64,000 nt of DNA from positions 13,175 through 77,174 of the forward strand of contig DASQTB010000048.1 in the NCBI GenBank assembly GCA_035642095.1, given 5' to 3'. Within the stretch, counting starts at the first letter, position 1, and each line of letters begins with the position of its first letter. Under the pieces are notes generated by a model. That model saw only the letters and a program-made list of their open reading frames with translations, made no database searches and had not been told where the DNA came from. Both the position numbers and the translations under genes were made by a program. This DNA comes from DASQTB01 sp035642095 (GTDB lineage: Bacteria > Actinomycetota > UBA4738 > CALAEC01). Of the stretch, positions 8,527 through 17,635 are shown piece by piece.

Positions 8527-9782
8527 TCTGGTTCCTGGCCGTGGTCGTGATCCTGGTCGTGTTCGGCTCCCTCCTGGCCATGTCCGAGGCATCTCTGACC
8601 CGCATGACTCGGGTCCGGGCCCTGGCTCTGGAGGACGAGGGTCGGCGCAGCGCCGGCGTACTGGTGCGGATCGAGACCGACCCCCCCCAGTTCCTCAACG
8701 CGATCTACCTGTGGGTGATGCTGGCCCAGAACGGCTCGGCCATCCTGGTCGCCATCCTGGCCGAGCACTACCTGGGCAACGTGTGGATCACCATCGCTTC
8801 GATCCTGTTCACGTTGCTTTACTTCGTCGTCGTGGAGGCGATGTCCAAGACCTTCGCAATCCTTCACTCCGACCGCGTGGCGCTGATCCTGGCCCCGGTG
8901 GTCTTCTGGTTGTCCCGCATCCTGTACTGGCCGACCAGGTTGCTGATCGGGGCGGCCAACGTGCTCCTTCCAGGCAAGGGGCTCCGCGAGGGACCGTTCG
9001 TGTCCGAGGAGGAGATCCGGGCCATGGCCGAGGCCGGTCACGAGGAGGGGGCCATCGAGGAGGAGGAGAAGGAGCTGATCCACTCCATCTTCGAGTTCGG
9101 CGACACGGTCGTTCGCGAGGTCATGACCCCGCAGCCCGACGTGGTGGCCATCGACGCGTCTCGCTCCTTGGAAGAGGTCATGGACATGGTCATCCGGCAC
9201 GGGTACTCCCGCATCCCGGTGTACCGCGATTCGATGAACGAGGTCGTGGGGATCGTCTACGCCAAGGACGTCCTCCGCGAGACTCGCTCCGGCAGGAACG
9301 GCCGCACCCTGGAGCAGCTGGCCCGCCCGGCTCACTTCGTGCCCGAGTCGAAGAAGGTGTCTGACCTCCTCAAGGACATGCAGCGGGAGAAGTTCCACGT
9401 GGCCGTGGTCGTCGACGAGTACGGGTCGGTGGCCGGGCTGGTCACCCTGGAGGACCTCCTGGAGGAGATCGTGGGCGAGATCGCCGACGAGTACGATCGG
9501 GAGGAGCCCCAGGTCGAGCCGGCCGGCGACGGCCGGTTCCGGGTCAACGCCCGGCTTCCGGTGGACGAGCTCAACGAGATCCTGGAGGTGGAGCTCCCCG
9601 ACGAGGAGTGGGACACGGTCGGCGGGTTGATGATGGCTGTGCTCGGTCATCTCCCGCAGCAGGGTGAGCGGGTGGACTTCGAGGGCCTTCGTTTCACCGC
9701 CGATCGGGTCCAGGGCCGGCGGATCGCCAAGGTGTTGATCGAGCGGCTGGAGCCGAAGCCTTCCGGAGGCGAGCGCCGGTGA
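8523..9782 (+). CDS. CorC/HlyC-type CNNM membrane protein with CBS domains
   Basis: 419 residues. N-terminal DUF21/CNNM membrane region with about four helices (residues 1-150), two CBS domains ('VMTPQPDVVAIDASRSLEE', 'FVPESKKVSDLLKDMQ', 'VVVDEYGSVAGLVTLED'), and a C-terminal CorC_HlyC domain ('DELNEILEVELPDEEWDTVGG'). The family is linked to Mg2+/Co2+ efflux. The ybeY-corC-cdd order is typical. GTG start overlaps ybeY, and the stop overlaps cdd, both by GTGA. Confidence 0.92.
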   Translation: MIWFLAVVVILVVFGSLLAMSEASLTRMTRVRALALEDEGRRSAGVLVRIETDPPQFLNAIYLWVMLAQNGSAILVAILAEHYLGNVWITIASILFTLLYFVVVEAMSKTFAILHSDRVALILAPVVFWLSRILYWPTRLLIGAANVLLPGKGLREGPFVSEEEIRAMAEAGHEEGAIEEEEKELIHSIFEFGDTVVREVMTPQPDVVAIDASRSLEEVMDMVIRHGYSRIPVYRDSMNEVVGIVYAKDVLRETRSGRNGRTLEQLARPAHFVPESKKVSDLLKDMQREKFHVAVVVDEYGSVAGLVTLEDLLEEIVGEIADEYDREEPQVEPAGDGRFRVNARLPVDELNEILEVELPDEEWDTVGGLMMAVLGHLPQQGERVDFEGLRFTADRVQGRRIAKVLIERLEPKPSGGERR

Positions 9783-10183
9783 GCACCCGGGAAGAGGTGG
9801 AGAGGCTCGAGGCAGCGGCCCGAGAGGCTCGGGACCGGGCCTACGCCCCCTACAGCGGCTTCCAGGTGGGGGCGGCCCTCCTGACCGACGACGGCCGAAT
9901 CTTCACCGGAGCCAACGTGGAGAACGCCTCGTACGGCCTGTCGATGTGCGCCGAGCGGACCGCCGTGTTCCACGCCGTCGCGGAGGGTGTCCGGGGCCTC
10001 CGGGCCGTGGCCGTGTCCGCCTCCAACGACGAGCCGACGTGGCCCTGCGGCGGATGCCGCCAGGTGCTGCACGAGTTCGGGCCGGACATGGTGGTGATCT
10101 CCGAGGGCCGGGGCGGTCGCCGGGAGGAGCGCAGGCTGGCCGAGCTGCTTCCGCTGGCCTTCGGACCGGCCGACCTGGAGTGA
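9779..10183 (+). CDS. cdd: Cytidine deaminase
   Basis: 134 residues, homotetrameric class. Zinc and catalytic motif 'CAERTAVF' (Cys ligand and catalytic Glu) and 'PCGGCRQ' (two Cys ligands); substrate-binding 'NVENASYG'. It deaminates (deoxy)cytidine to (deoxy)uridine, feeding the salvage pathway that also uses DeoC at 11.7 kb. In many relatives era follows cdd; here the next genes are unrelated cupredoxins on the other strand. Confidence 0.96.
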   Translation: MSTREEVERLEAAAREARDRAYAPYSGFQVGAALLTDDGRIFTGANVENASYGLSMCAERTAVFHAVAEGVRGLRAVAVSASNDEPTWPCGGCRQVLHEFGPDMVVISEGRGGRREERRLAELLPLAFGPADLE

Positions 10184-10222
10184 GCGGCTTCCGGGGCTGT
10201 CTCGCCTCGGGTACGGAGGTTC

Positions 10223-10657
10223 CTACTCGACGACGATCGTTCCGACCATGCCGGCGTCCTCGTGGAACCGGCAGAAGAACTTGTAGGTGCCGGCGCCCAC
10301 CTCATCACCGACTTCGTCGGTCTCCTCGTCCTCCCCGGGCTCCACATCGAGGCTCAGATCGGTTCCCTGGATGGTGAAGTTGTGGTCCTGATTGCCGGCG
10401 TTGGTCAGGGCGACACCCTGCTCGCTCGACACGGCGATGCACGGCGGCTCGAAGAAGTTGTCCATCATCGTCACCGGAGCGGGCGCTCCCTCCGGCGCGG
10501 AGACCTCGGCGCAGGTCTCGTCGATGTCCTCCTGGAAACCGGCGGTGGCGGTCGGCGCCGCTTCCGGTTCGTCGTCGCCGACCTCGGGCAGATCGTTACA
10601 AGCGACCAGTGCCACTGTCGCCACGAAGACCGACAGGGCCGCCGTTCGCCTGGTCAC
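10223..10657 (-). CDS. Cupredoxin-domain lipoprotein
   Basis: 144 residues. A lipobox ('ALVAC') ends the signal peptide near residue 20, then an acidic linker, then one cupredoxin domain. Probable type 1 copper ligands are His in 'QDHNFTI' and the Cys-His-Met cluster in 'FFCRFHEDAGM'. It is an exported, membrane-anchored electron carrier or copper-binding protein; the redox partner is unknown. The GTG start is 7 nt after TACGGT (10665-10670, minus strand), so the transcript is probably leaderless. A paralogue follows upstream on the same strand. Confidence 0.85.
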   Translation of the reverse strand: MTRRTAALSVFVATVALVACNDLPEVGDDEPEAAPTATAGFQEDIDETCAEVSAPEGAPAPVTMMDNFFEPPCIAVSSEQGVALTNAGNQDHNFTIQGTDLSLDVEPGEDEETDEVGDEVGAGTYKFFCRFHEDAGMVGTIVVE

Positions 10658-10698
10658 GGCGCGGACCGTACCCGTCGATCGGAACCGTCAAACCAAGC

Positions 10699-11151
10699 TC
10701 AGCCGGCCTCGGAGACGGTCAACTCGCCGGTCATGCCCTGGCCGCGATGGTAGATGCAGTAGAAGGCATAGGTCCCCGGAGGAACCGCGCCGCCGATCGC
10801 TTCGGTCCGGGCCACCCCGCCGGGCGGGACGTCGAAGCCGACGGAGGAATCCTCGACGGTGAGGTTGTGGAGGTTGGCCCCGGTGTTCCGGACCACCAGG
10901 CCCTGGCCGCCCAGGACGATCAGGCAGGTGGGATCGAAGGAGAAGTCGCTGGCCGAGATCCGGACCTCCACCCTGCCGGTCAGGGTCGCGTCGGTGCAGG
11001 CCGGGCTGGAGGTCGGGGTCGGCGCGGGGACGGGGGAGGGGCTGGCCGTCGGAACCGCCGTCGGCGATGGAGTGGCCGGCGGGGCGGTCTCGGGTTCCGC
11101 ATCGCACGCCGTCAGCACGAGCAGGGCGGCGAACACCAACCGCAGGGACAT
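10699..11151 (-). CDS. Cupredoxin-domain lipoprotein
   Basis: 150 residues. Signal peptide with lipobox 'VLTAC', a long Pro/Thr/Ser-rich linker, and one cupredoxin domain with His in 'NLHNLTV' and the cluster 'FYCIYHRGQGM' (Cys, His, Met). An ATG exists at 11163, but the ATG at 11151 gives a normal signal peptide and lies 7 nt after TATGCT (11159-11164, minus strand), so it is preferred. It is paired with the cupredoxin gene just downstream; both probably face the outside of the membrane. Confidence 0.83.
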   Translation of the reverse strand: MSLRLVFAALLVLTACDAEPETAPPATPSPTAVPTASPSPVPAPTPTSSPACTDATLTGRVEVRISASDFSFDPTCLIVLGGQGLVVRNTGANLHNLTVEDSSVGFDVPPGGVARTEAIGGAVPPGTYAFYCIYHRGQGMTGELTVSEAG

Positions 11152-11195
11152 CCATGCCAGCATACGGTGGGAATGGGCCGGGAGAGCGATATCGA

Positions 11196-11606
11196 ATGAA
11201 CGCCCGACGGGCGATGGTCACCGGTCTCAGCGTTCTGTGGATGGCGGCGTGCGCTGATGGCGGCCCGGCGGGAGACGGTCCCTCACCGTCGACGCTTCGG
11301 CAGGTCCTGGCGAACCGGCGGGCGTTCGACGACCGCACCGTGAGCGTTCGAACAGCCTACTTCTCCTCGTTCGAGGTCAGCGTGCTGACCACGGGCTTCG
11401 CCGAGTCTCACCCTCCCCAGCCGGTCGAGCCGGTGGTGTGGGTCGATGCCGCGCCGCCGGATCGGTGTATGGATCGGACAAGGGACGCCGCCTGGGCCCA
11501 GTCCGTGGTCGCCTCCGGGCGGTTCCGGTTCGATCCCGACTCCGGCTTCGGTCACCTCGGCGCCTACGACATGGCGCTGGAGGACGCCACGTTGAGCTGC
11601 GCCTGA
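11196..11606 (+). CDS. Small lipoprotein of unknown function
   Basis: 136 residues. Signal peptide with lipobox 'WMAAC' near residue 19, then 'LRQVLANRRAFDDRTVSVRT', which looks like an OB-like 'renunciation of cost' repeat seen in small exported proteins; the family is not recognised with certainty. Three further cysteines are present. It diverges from the cupredoxin gene and precedes deoC. A TACGGT box at 11163-11168 and a GGGAG ribosome site fit the ATG at 11196. Confidence 0.7.
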   Translation: MNARRAMVTGLSVLWMAACADGGPAGDGPSPSTLRQVLANRRAFDDRTVSVRTAYFSSFEVSVLTTGFAESHPPQPVEPVVWVDAAPPDRCMDRTRDAAWAQSVVASGRFRFDPDSGFGHLGAYDMALEDATLSCA

Positions 11607-11654
11607 ACAGACGGGTTGGGGAGGAGCTCGGAGGTATCATGGAGGTTCTCTCCG

Positions 11655-12614
11655 ATGGCCAAGCTCCCCGCCGAGACGAAACCCCGGGTCCCCGAGTCGC
11701 CCTGGAGTCCCCAGGCGGCCGAGGCGGCCATGATCCGAGTGACCCCGGTGGATGCGGTCGGACTGGAGGAACGAGCGGCCTCGCTGGCCACCCGGTCAAT
11801 CAAGCGCGATGCCAAGCTGTACGCCGTCGACCTGGCCATCCGGTGCGCGGACCTGACCACCCTGGAGGGGGCCGACACGCCGGGCAAGGTGACTGCGGTG
11901 TGCTCCAAGGCGGTTCGGCCCGATCCGACCGACCCGACGATCCCCAGCGTGGCCGCGGTCGTGGTCTATCCGTCTCTCGTCCCGGTGGCCGCCGAGCGGC
12001 TGAGGGGAACGGGCGTCCACCTGGCCAGCGTGGCCGGCGGCTTCCCCAGCGGCCTGGCCCCGCTGGAGGAGCGCCTCGACGAGATCCGGCGCGCGGTCCA
12101 GTGGGGGGCGGACGAGATCGACATCGTCCTCAACCGTTCCGCGTTCCTGGCCGGACGGTACCACCAGGCCTACGAGGAGGTCGCGCTGTCCAAAGAGGCC
12201 ACCGGCTCCGCGCACCTCAAGGTCATCCTGGAGACCGGGGAGCTCGGATCCTACGATCAGATCCGGAAGGCCTCGATGCTGGCCATGGCCGCAGGGGCCG
12301 ACTTCATCAAGACGTCGACGGGAAAGATCGGCGTCAGCGCGACCTACCCGACGGCCCTGTGCATGATGGAGGCCGCCCGCGACTTTCACCGACAGACGGG
12401 CCGGCCCGTCGGGATCAAGGTCGCCGGCGGCATCCGGAAGGCCAAAGAGGCCTGGATCTACCTGGTCATCCTGCATGAGACCCTCGGACCGGACTGGCTC
12501 ACGCCCGACCGGTTCCGGATCGGCGCGTCGACGCTGCTGAACGACCTGCTGATGCAGGTCCGCAAGGAGCGCGAGGGCCGGTACCAGGGGGCCGACTACT
12601 TCACGATCGACTGA
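11655..12614 (+). CDS. deoC: Deoxyribose-phosphate aldolase
   Basis: 319 residues, the long DeoC form. Schiff-base Lys in 'GADFIKTSTGK' (K219) and the second active-site Lys in 'GIKVAGGIRK' (K255). It cleaves 2-deoxyribose-5-phosphate into acetaldehyde and glyceraldehyde-3-phosphate. ATG 11655 has GGAGG at 11641-11645 and a TATCAT -10 box at 11635-11640; since those boxes adjoin, transcription may start further upstream. The stop overlaps the ALDH start (TGATG), so aldehyde product and aldehyde dehydrogenase are made together. Confidence 0.95.
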   Translation: MAKLPAETKPRVPESPWSPQAAEAAMIRVTPVDAVGLEERAASLATRSIKRDAKLYAVDLAIRCADLTTLEGADTPGKVTAVCSKAVRPDPTDPTIPSVAAVVVYPSLVPVAAERLRGTGVHLASVAGGFPSGLAPLEERLDEIRRAVQWGADEIDIVLNRSAFLAGRYHQAYEEVALSKEATGSAHLKVILETGELGSYDQIRKASMLAMAAGADFIKTSTGKIGVSATYPTALCMMEAARDFHRQTGRPVGIKVAGGIRKAKEAWIYLVILHETLGPDWLTPDRFRIGASTLLNDLLMQVRKEREGRYQGADYFTID

Positions 12615-14122
12615 TGGCGAAGAAGGACGAGCTCGAGCACCGTCGTCATCCCTCGGCCCTGGCCGAGGCGACGCCGTTCGACTATGCCCCCGCCCCGGAA
12701 TCCCGGGACATCGTGTCGATCGAACCCCGGTACGGTCTGTTCATCGGGGGGGAGTTCGTCGACCCGAAGAGCGGGACGTGGTTCGAGACGATCAACCCGG
12801 CCACCGAACAGCGGCTGTCCGAGGTAGCCTCGGCCGGTCCGGAGGACGTCGACCTCGCCGTTCGCACCGCTCGACGGGCATCGGAGCAACAGTGGCGCGA
12901 CATGCCGGGGGCCGAACGAGCCAAGTACATCTACCGGATCGCCCGGCAGCTCCAGGAGCGGTCCAGGGAGTTCGCGGTACTGGAGTCGCTTGACGGCGGC
13001 AAGCCGATCAAGGAGTCTCGCGACGTCGACGTGCCCCTGGCCGCGGCCCACTTCTTCTACTACGCCGGATGGGCGGACAAGCTCGGGTACGCGTTCCCCG
13101 GACGCATCCCCAGCCCCCTCGGTGTGGCCGGGCAGGTCATCCCGTGGAACTTCCCGCTGTTGATGGCGGCGTGGAAGATCGCCCCGGCTCTGGCCACGGG
13201 GAACACCGTCGTGCTCAAGCCAGCCGAGACCACTCCGCTGACCGCGTTGCTCCTGGCCGAGGTGATCCAGGAAGCGGATCTACCCCCCGGAGCGGTCAAC
13301 ATCATCACGGGAGCGGGGGAGACCGGGGCCGACCTGACATCGCACCCCGGGGTCGACAAGGTCGCCTTCACGGGCTCCACCGAGGTCGGCAAGATCATCC
13401 AGCGGGCGGTGGCCGGCAGCGGGAAGCGGCTCACCCTGGAGCTCGGCGGCAAGGCCGCCAACATCGTGTTCGAGGACGCCGCCCTGGACCAGGCCGTGGA
13501 GGGCATCGTCAATGGGATCTACTTCAACCAGGGCCACGTGTGCTGCGCCGGATCGCGGCTGTTCGTCCAGGAGTCGGTGTTCGAGCCGGTCCTGGAGAAG
13601 CTGAAGGATCGGCTGGCCACGCTCCGGGTAGGCGATCCTCTCGACAAGAACACCGACGTCGGAGCGATCAACTCGAGGCAGCAGCTCCGGAAGATCGAGG
13701 AGCTGGTCGAGTCCGGCGTGGAGGAGGGCGCGGAGATCTACCAGCCGGCCTGCGATCTCCCGGATCGCGGCTACTGGTTCCGTCCCACCCTGTTCACCAG
13801 CGTGGCCCAGTCGCATCGCATCGCACAGGAGGAGATCTTCGGCCCCGTCCTCTCGGTCCTCACGTTCCGGACGCCCGAGGAAGCTCTGGAGAAGGCGAAC
13901 AACACGCCGTATGGGCTCTCGGCCGGCGTGTGGACCGAGAAGGGCTCCCGGATCCTGTGGATGACCTCCCGCCTTCGGGCCGGGGTGATCTGGGCCAACA
14001 CGTACAACCGGTTTGATCCCAGCTCGCCGTTCGGCGGGTATAAGGAGTCAGGGTTCGGACGGGAGGGCGGGCTCCACGGCCTGGAGCCGTACCTCGAGCT
14101 GGCGGAGAACGGCAGTGGCTGA
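12614..14122 (+). CDS. Aldehyde dehydrogenase
   Basis: 502 residues, full-length NAD(P)-dependent ALDH. General-base Glu in 'LTLELGGK' (E276) and catalytic Cys in 'GHVCCAGSR' (C310), with NAD-binding 'VIPWNFPLLMAAWKIAPAL' and 'FTGSTEVGK'. It probably oxidises the acetaldehyde released by DeoC; this is inferred from the overlap. The next gene encodes an incomplete ALDH that overlaps this one by 8 nt, similar to the two-domain layout of ALDH16 proteins. Confidence 0.93.
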   Translation: MAKKDELEHRRHPSALAEATPFDYAPAPESRDIVSIEPRYGLFIGGEFVDPKSGTWFETINPATEQRLSEVASAGPEDVDLAVRTARRASEQQWRDMPGAERAKYIYRIARQLQERSREFAVLESLDGGKPIKESRDVDVPLAAAHFFYYAGWADKLGYAFPGRIPSPLGVAGQVIPWNFPLLMAAWKIAPALATGNTVVLKPAETTPLTALLLAEVIQEADLPPGAVNIITGAGETGADLTSHPGVDKVAFTGSTEVGKIIQRAVAGSGKRLTLELGGKAANIVFEDAALDQAVEGIVNGIYFNQGHVCCAGSRLFVQESVFEPVLEKLKDRLATLRVGDPLDKNTDVGAINSRQQLRKIEELVESGVEEGAEIYQPACDLPDRGYWFRPTLFTSVAQSHRIAQEEIFGPVLSVLTFRTPEEALEKANNTPYGLSAGVWTEKGSRILWMTSRLRAGVIWANTYNRFDPSSPFGGYKESGFGREGGLHGLEPYLELAENGSG

Positions 14123-14984
14123 TCCTCGGCGGGTTTCCGTCCGCCGCACGCACAAGCTGTACATCGGGGGCCAGTTCCCCCGGTCGGAGTCGGGACGGTC
14201 GTACCCCGCGGTCGACCGCGATAACGGGGTCGTGGCCCGGGTGGCCCGGGCCAGCAGGAAGGACGTCCGCGATGCGGTCCGCGCTGCACGGGCGGCGTTG
14301 CCCGGGTGGTCCGGCAAGACGGCGTACCACCGCGGTCAGGTCCTGTACCGGGTGGCCGAGCTGATGGAGGGCCGGCGGGACCAGTTCGTCGACGAGGTCC
14401 GTCGGGCCGGCGCCACCGACCCCGAAGCGGGCGTGGACGCCGCCATCGACCGGTGGGTCTGGTACGCGGGATGGGCGGACAAGATCCATCACATCCTGGG
14501 CTCGGTGAATCCGGTGGCCGCCCCGTACTTCAACTTCACCATCCCCGAGCCGACCGGTGTGGTTGGGATAGTCGCTCCCGCCGACGCCCCGCTGCTGGGT
14601 CTGGTGTCGCGTCTGGCTCCCGCGGTGGTCGGCGGGAACTGCGTGGTCGTGCTGGCCAGCGAGCGGTGGCCGCTGTCCGCAGTCACCCTGTCCGAGGTCC
14701 TGGCCACCAGCGACGTCCCCGGCGGCGTCATCAACGTCCTGACGGGGTATACAGCGGAACTGGTGCCGTGGCTCGCCGGCCACATGGACGTCAACGCTAT
14801 CGACGTCACCGGGCTGCCGGAGGAGCTCCGACAGGAGGTCGAGCGACTCGGCGCCGAGAACGTGAAGCGGATCGTTCGAGCGAAGGATGGTCAGACCGAG
14901 TGGTTGAGCGGCCGCGCCCAGAGCCCGTACGCCGTCACGGCCTTCATGGAGATGAAGACCGTGTGGCACCCGATGGGCGCGTGA
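14115..14984 (+). CDS. Truncated aldehyde dehydrogenase-like protein lacking the catalytic domain
   Basis: 289 residues. The N-terminal ALDH Rossmann region is recognisable ('KLYIGGQFPRSESGRSYP', 'WYAGWADKIHHILGSVNP', 'GIVAPADAPLLGLVSRLAP', 'GGVINVLTGYTAEL'). It lacks the catalytic Cys and Glu segments and ends with 'EMKTVWHPMGA', a tail like that of normal ALDHs. The gap is clean with no frameshift, so it is likely a non-catalytic partner, as in the second domain of ALDH16. GTG start overlaps the true ALDH by 8 nt. Confidence 0.85.
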   Translation: MADPRRVSVRRTHKLYIGGQFPRSESGRSYPAVDRDNGVVARVARASRKDVRDAVRAARAALPGWSGKTAYHRGQVLYRVAELMEGRRDQFVDEVRRAGATDPEAGVDAAIDRWVWYAGWADKIHHILGSVNPVAAPYFNFTIPEPTGVVGIVAPADAPLLGLVSRLAPAVVGGNCVVVLASERWPLSAVTLSEVLATSDVPGGVINVLTGYTAELVPWLAGHMDVNAIDVTGLPEELRQEVERLGAENVKRIVRAKDGQTEWLSGRAQSPYAVTAFMEMKTVWHPMGA

Positions 14985-15352
14985 CCGACCGCCCGGCGCC
15001 GGACCCGGGCCAGACGGATCCGACCAAGGGGCTCCATCCGCTCTCTCAGATCGCTCGGTTCGTCGGACGAAGCGGCAGACGGATCGCGGTCACCATCGCC
15101 GGGTTCGCCGTCCTCTTGGCCGGCGTGATCATGCTGGTGACCCCCGGTCCGGGGATCCTCGGGATCATCGCCGGGCTGACCATCCTGGCCACCGAATGGG
15201 CCTGGGCCGAGAAGGCACTCGACAAGGCGAAGCTCCGAGCCGGCCAGGCCGCACAGGCTGCCACGGCTACCCCATTCCGGCTCGGCCTGGCCATCGGGGC
15301 CACGATCATGGGCATCGTGGCGGTTCTCGTCTATTTCTTCTTCATCCGCTAG
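14981..15352 (+). CDS. PGPGW-family small membrane protein
   Basis: 123 residues. Contains the family motif 'VTPGPGILGIIAGL' within the first of about two to three hydrophobic segments (near 35-75 and 95-122). Function is unknown for this family (Pfam PGPGW). GTG start overlaps the preceding ALDH-like stop (GTGA), so it is part of the deoC operon by position. No catalytic residues are apparent. Confidence 0.8.
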   Translation: MTDRPAPDPGQTDPTKGLHPLSQIARFVGRSGRRIAVTIAGFAVLLAGVIMLVTPGPGILGIIAGLTILATEWAWAEKALDKAKLRAGQAAQAATATPFRLGLAIGATIMGIVAVLVYFFFIR

Positions 15353-15397
15353 CCGAAACCCGTTTTACCGCTCCGATCATCGGGCAAGAGTCCGCCC

Positions 15398-15904
15398 GTG
15401 GCGTCACGGAGGCTAAGCGGGCAGGGACGGGAGTTTCGGGGACGAACCGCGGAGCTGTTTCACTACGTCGAGTACTTCTTCTACATTGCCGTGGCCGCCG
15501 CCCTAGGGATCGTGGGCGCGATCATCTTCGGGCATGCGGTGTACACGTTCGTCACTGGGATCGAGGACGAGGGGCTGGGGTCGGCCGTGCTCCAGCTCCT
15601 GGACCAGCTGCTCCTGGTCTTCATCGTCGCCGAGCTGATCCACACCGTCCGGGCGGTGATCAACGACCGGGTCCTGATATCGGAGCCGTTCCTGATCGTG
15701 GGCATCGTGGCCTCAATCCGAAGACTGATCGTGGTCACCGCCGAGGTTCCGAGGTTCGTGGGGACCGACGAGTTCGCCAGCCTCATGCTCGAGATCGGCG
15801 TGCTGGTGGGGGCGGTCTTGGCCCTCGGCCTCACCGTGTTCCTGCTCCGTCACACCGAGCACCCGGAGCCGAGACCCTCCGGTGAACGAGAGCCTGCCCG
15901 CTAG
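15398..15904 (+). CDS. PsiE-like four-helix membrane protein
   Basis: 168 residues with four predicted membrane helices (near 25-50, 60-85, 95-115 and 128-150). The pattern 'LLLVFIVAELIHTVRAVI' and 'SEPFLIVGIVASIRRLIV' resembles the phosphate-starvation-inducible PsiE family. Role unknown. The GTG start is chosen because it begins just before a basic N-terminus; there is no strong ribosome site. It is 45 nt after the PGPGW gene, so cotranscription is possible. Confidence 0.7.
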   Translation: MASRRLSGQGREFRGRTAELFHYVEYFFYIAVAAALGIVGAIIFGHAVYTFVTGIEDEGLGSAVLQLLDQLLLVFIVAELIHTVRAVINDRVLISEPFLIVGIVASIRRLIVVTAEVPRFVGTDEFASLMLEIGVLVGAVLALGLTVFLLRHTEHPEPRPSGEREPAR

Positions 15905-16041
15905 TCTAGGCTGCCCGGCCGGTGGTCCGGTTCCACAGGATTTGCCCTCCGGCCCCTTTGTGGGTTCCCATGGAGCCGAGCGAAGCAGGGGAGCCGGATC
16001 CCGAGTTTGGGACCCGATGCTGCGCGGGAGGAGGAACTGCC
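15902..16041 (+). promoter_or_regulatory. Promoter and structured leader of the subtilase gene
   Basis: Two overlapping -10-like boxes, TAGTCT (15902-15907) and TAGGCT (15907-15912), precede a leader of about 120 nt. The leader can fold: GGTTCCC near 15962 can pair with a GGGAGCC near 15990, and a smaller TCCC/GGGA hairpin follows near 16000-16013. GGAGGAGG-like purines precede the ATG. I see no match to a known riboswitch core. Confidence 0.35.
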
Positions 16042-17616
16042 ATGAGTCATCGCTCGAGGCGAGCTCTCTTCGCCGCGCTCGTGCTCGCCGTCACCCTGGT
16101 GTCCGCGTCGGTCTCTGGGGCCTCGGCGGCGGGAAGCAGCGAGGAGAAGAGTTACCTGGTGGTCCTGGAGTCCGGGGATCAAGGTGCCGGCCGGAGGGCC
16201 ATCGAGAACGCGGGAGGCGAGCTGATCTCGGTGAACAAGTTGGGCATCGGCCGGGCCGTGTCGAGCAACCCCGCGTTCGTCTCCACGGTTCGATCGACCG
16301 GGGTCCTGGCTGCGGTCGGGGCGGACGGCGGGTTCCACGTCGAGCCACTCGACATCGTCCAGGGACCGGCCCAGGTGCCGGGGCCGGAGATGGCCGGTGA
16401 CTGCTCCGCTCACTTCGGGGTCCCCATCGGCGTGGGGCCGGACCAGCTGTCCGCCTGCCAATGGGACATGCGGATCATCCATGCCAGCCCCGGCGGCTCA
16501 TACTCCGAGAACCGCGGCGATGGGGTGACGGTGGGGATCATCGACACGGGCGTGGACTTCACCCATCCGGACATCGCCCCGAACCTCGACCTGGGCCTCT
16601 CCTGCTCGTTCATCACCCCGACGAACCCCGCGGCCATTCCGCAGGACATCGATCCGACCGGACAGTGCCTGACGAAGTCGGCCACCCAGGACTTCTTCGG
16701 ACATGGCACGCACGTGGCCGGGATCGTGGCCGCCCCGATCAACGGCCTGGGGGTGGCCGGCGTCGCCCCAGAGGCCACCCTGGCCAGCCTGAAGGTGTGC
16801 GCCACCGGCGGATTCTGCTTCACCAAGGAGGTCACCGACGCGCTGATCTACGCCGGCGACAAGGGGCTGGACATCGTCAACCTGAGCCTGTTCGCCGACC
16901 CATTCCTGTTCAACTGCCGGAACGAAGCCGATCAGCGGGCCATCGTGGCCTCGATCGGCCGAGCGGCTCAGTACGCCACGCAGCGGGGAGTCGTCGTGGT
17001 CGCGTCGGCCGGGAACGAGGCCACCGACCTGGGTCACCCCGAGACGGACGAGATCAGCCCGGACTTCCCCCCGGGCTCTGAGGAGACCCGGGATGTGGGG
17101 AACCAGTGCATCGTCCTCCCCGCCGAGCTGCCCTCGGTGGCCACGGTCTCTGCCATCGGGCCCCAGGGAAAGCTGTCCTTCTATTCGAACTATGGGAACG
17201 CCGCGGTCGACGTAACGGCACCCGGTGGATCCTCCGGCCAGGCCCCCAACCCGTTCGGGCGGGTCCTCAATGCCTGGGGATCGGAGGCACCGCCGCTGAG
17301 CACGGTGAACCGGCGGCTGGTGGAGGACTGCGCGGTGGTGGATGGCCAGAACGTGTGCGCCCTGTACGGCTGGATCCAGGGCACGTCCATGGCGGCGCCA
17401 CACGCTTCCGGCGTGGCGGCGCTGATCCGCTCGGCGTATCCGGACCTCCCGGCGTTGGCCGTGATCGCCCGCATGCAGAGCACCGCCATGACGATGGTGT
17501 GCGAGGAGGTGCAGGATCCGCTGACCGATCCGCCGAAGGACTGCACCGGCGGCCCTGGCCACACCAACTTCTACGGCAGCGGGCTGGTGGACGCCCTGGC
17601 GGCCGGACAGGCGTAG
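16042..17616 (+). CDS. Secreted subtilisin-like serine protease (S8 family)
   Basis: 524 residues. Signal peptide ending at an 'ASA' site near residue 29, an I9-type propeptide (around 36-95), then the catalytic domain with Asp in 'GIIDTGVDFTHPD' (D168), His in 'FGHGTHVAG' (H221) and Ser in 'GTSMAAPHASG' (S449). Several cysteines suggest disulfides outside the cell. ATG 16042 is preceded by a strong GGAGGA. A strong hairpin lies just after the stop. Substrates are unknown; extracellular protein scavenging is the usual role. Confidence 0.93.
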   Translation: MSHRSRRALFAALVLAVTLVSASVSGASAAGSSEEKSYLVVLESGDQGAGRRAIENAGGELISVNKLGIGRAVSSNPAFVSTVRSTGVLAAVGADGGFHVEPLDIVQGPAQVPGPEMAGDCSAHFGVPIGVGPDQLSACQWDMRIIHASPGGSYSENRGDGVTVGIIDTGVDFTHPDIAPNLDLGLSCSFITPTNPAAIPQDIDPTGQCLTKSATQDFFGHGTHVAGIVAAPINGLGVAGVAPEATLASLKVCATGGFCFTKEVTDALIYAGDKGLDIVNLSLFADPFLFNCRNEADQRAIVASIGRAAQYATQRGVVVVASAGNEATDLGHPETDEISPDFPPGSEETRDVGNQCIVLPAELPSVATVSAIGPQGKLSFYSNYGNAAVDVTAPGGSSGQAPNPFGRVLNAWGSEAPPLSTVNRRLVEDCAVVDGQNVCALYGWIQGTSMAAPHASGVAALIRSAYPDLPALAVIARMQSTAMTMVCEEVQDPLTDPPKDCTGGPGHTNFYGSGLVDALAAGQA

Positions 17617-17635
17617 GGCTCACCACCGAAGGGAA

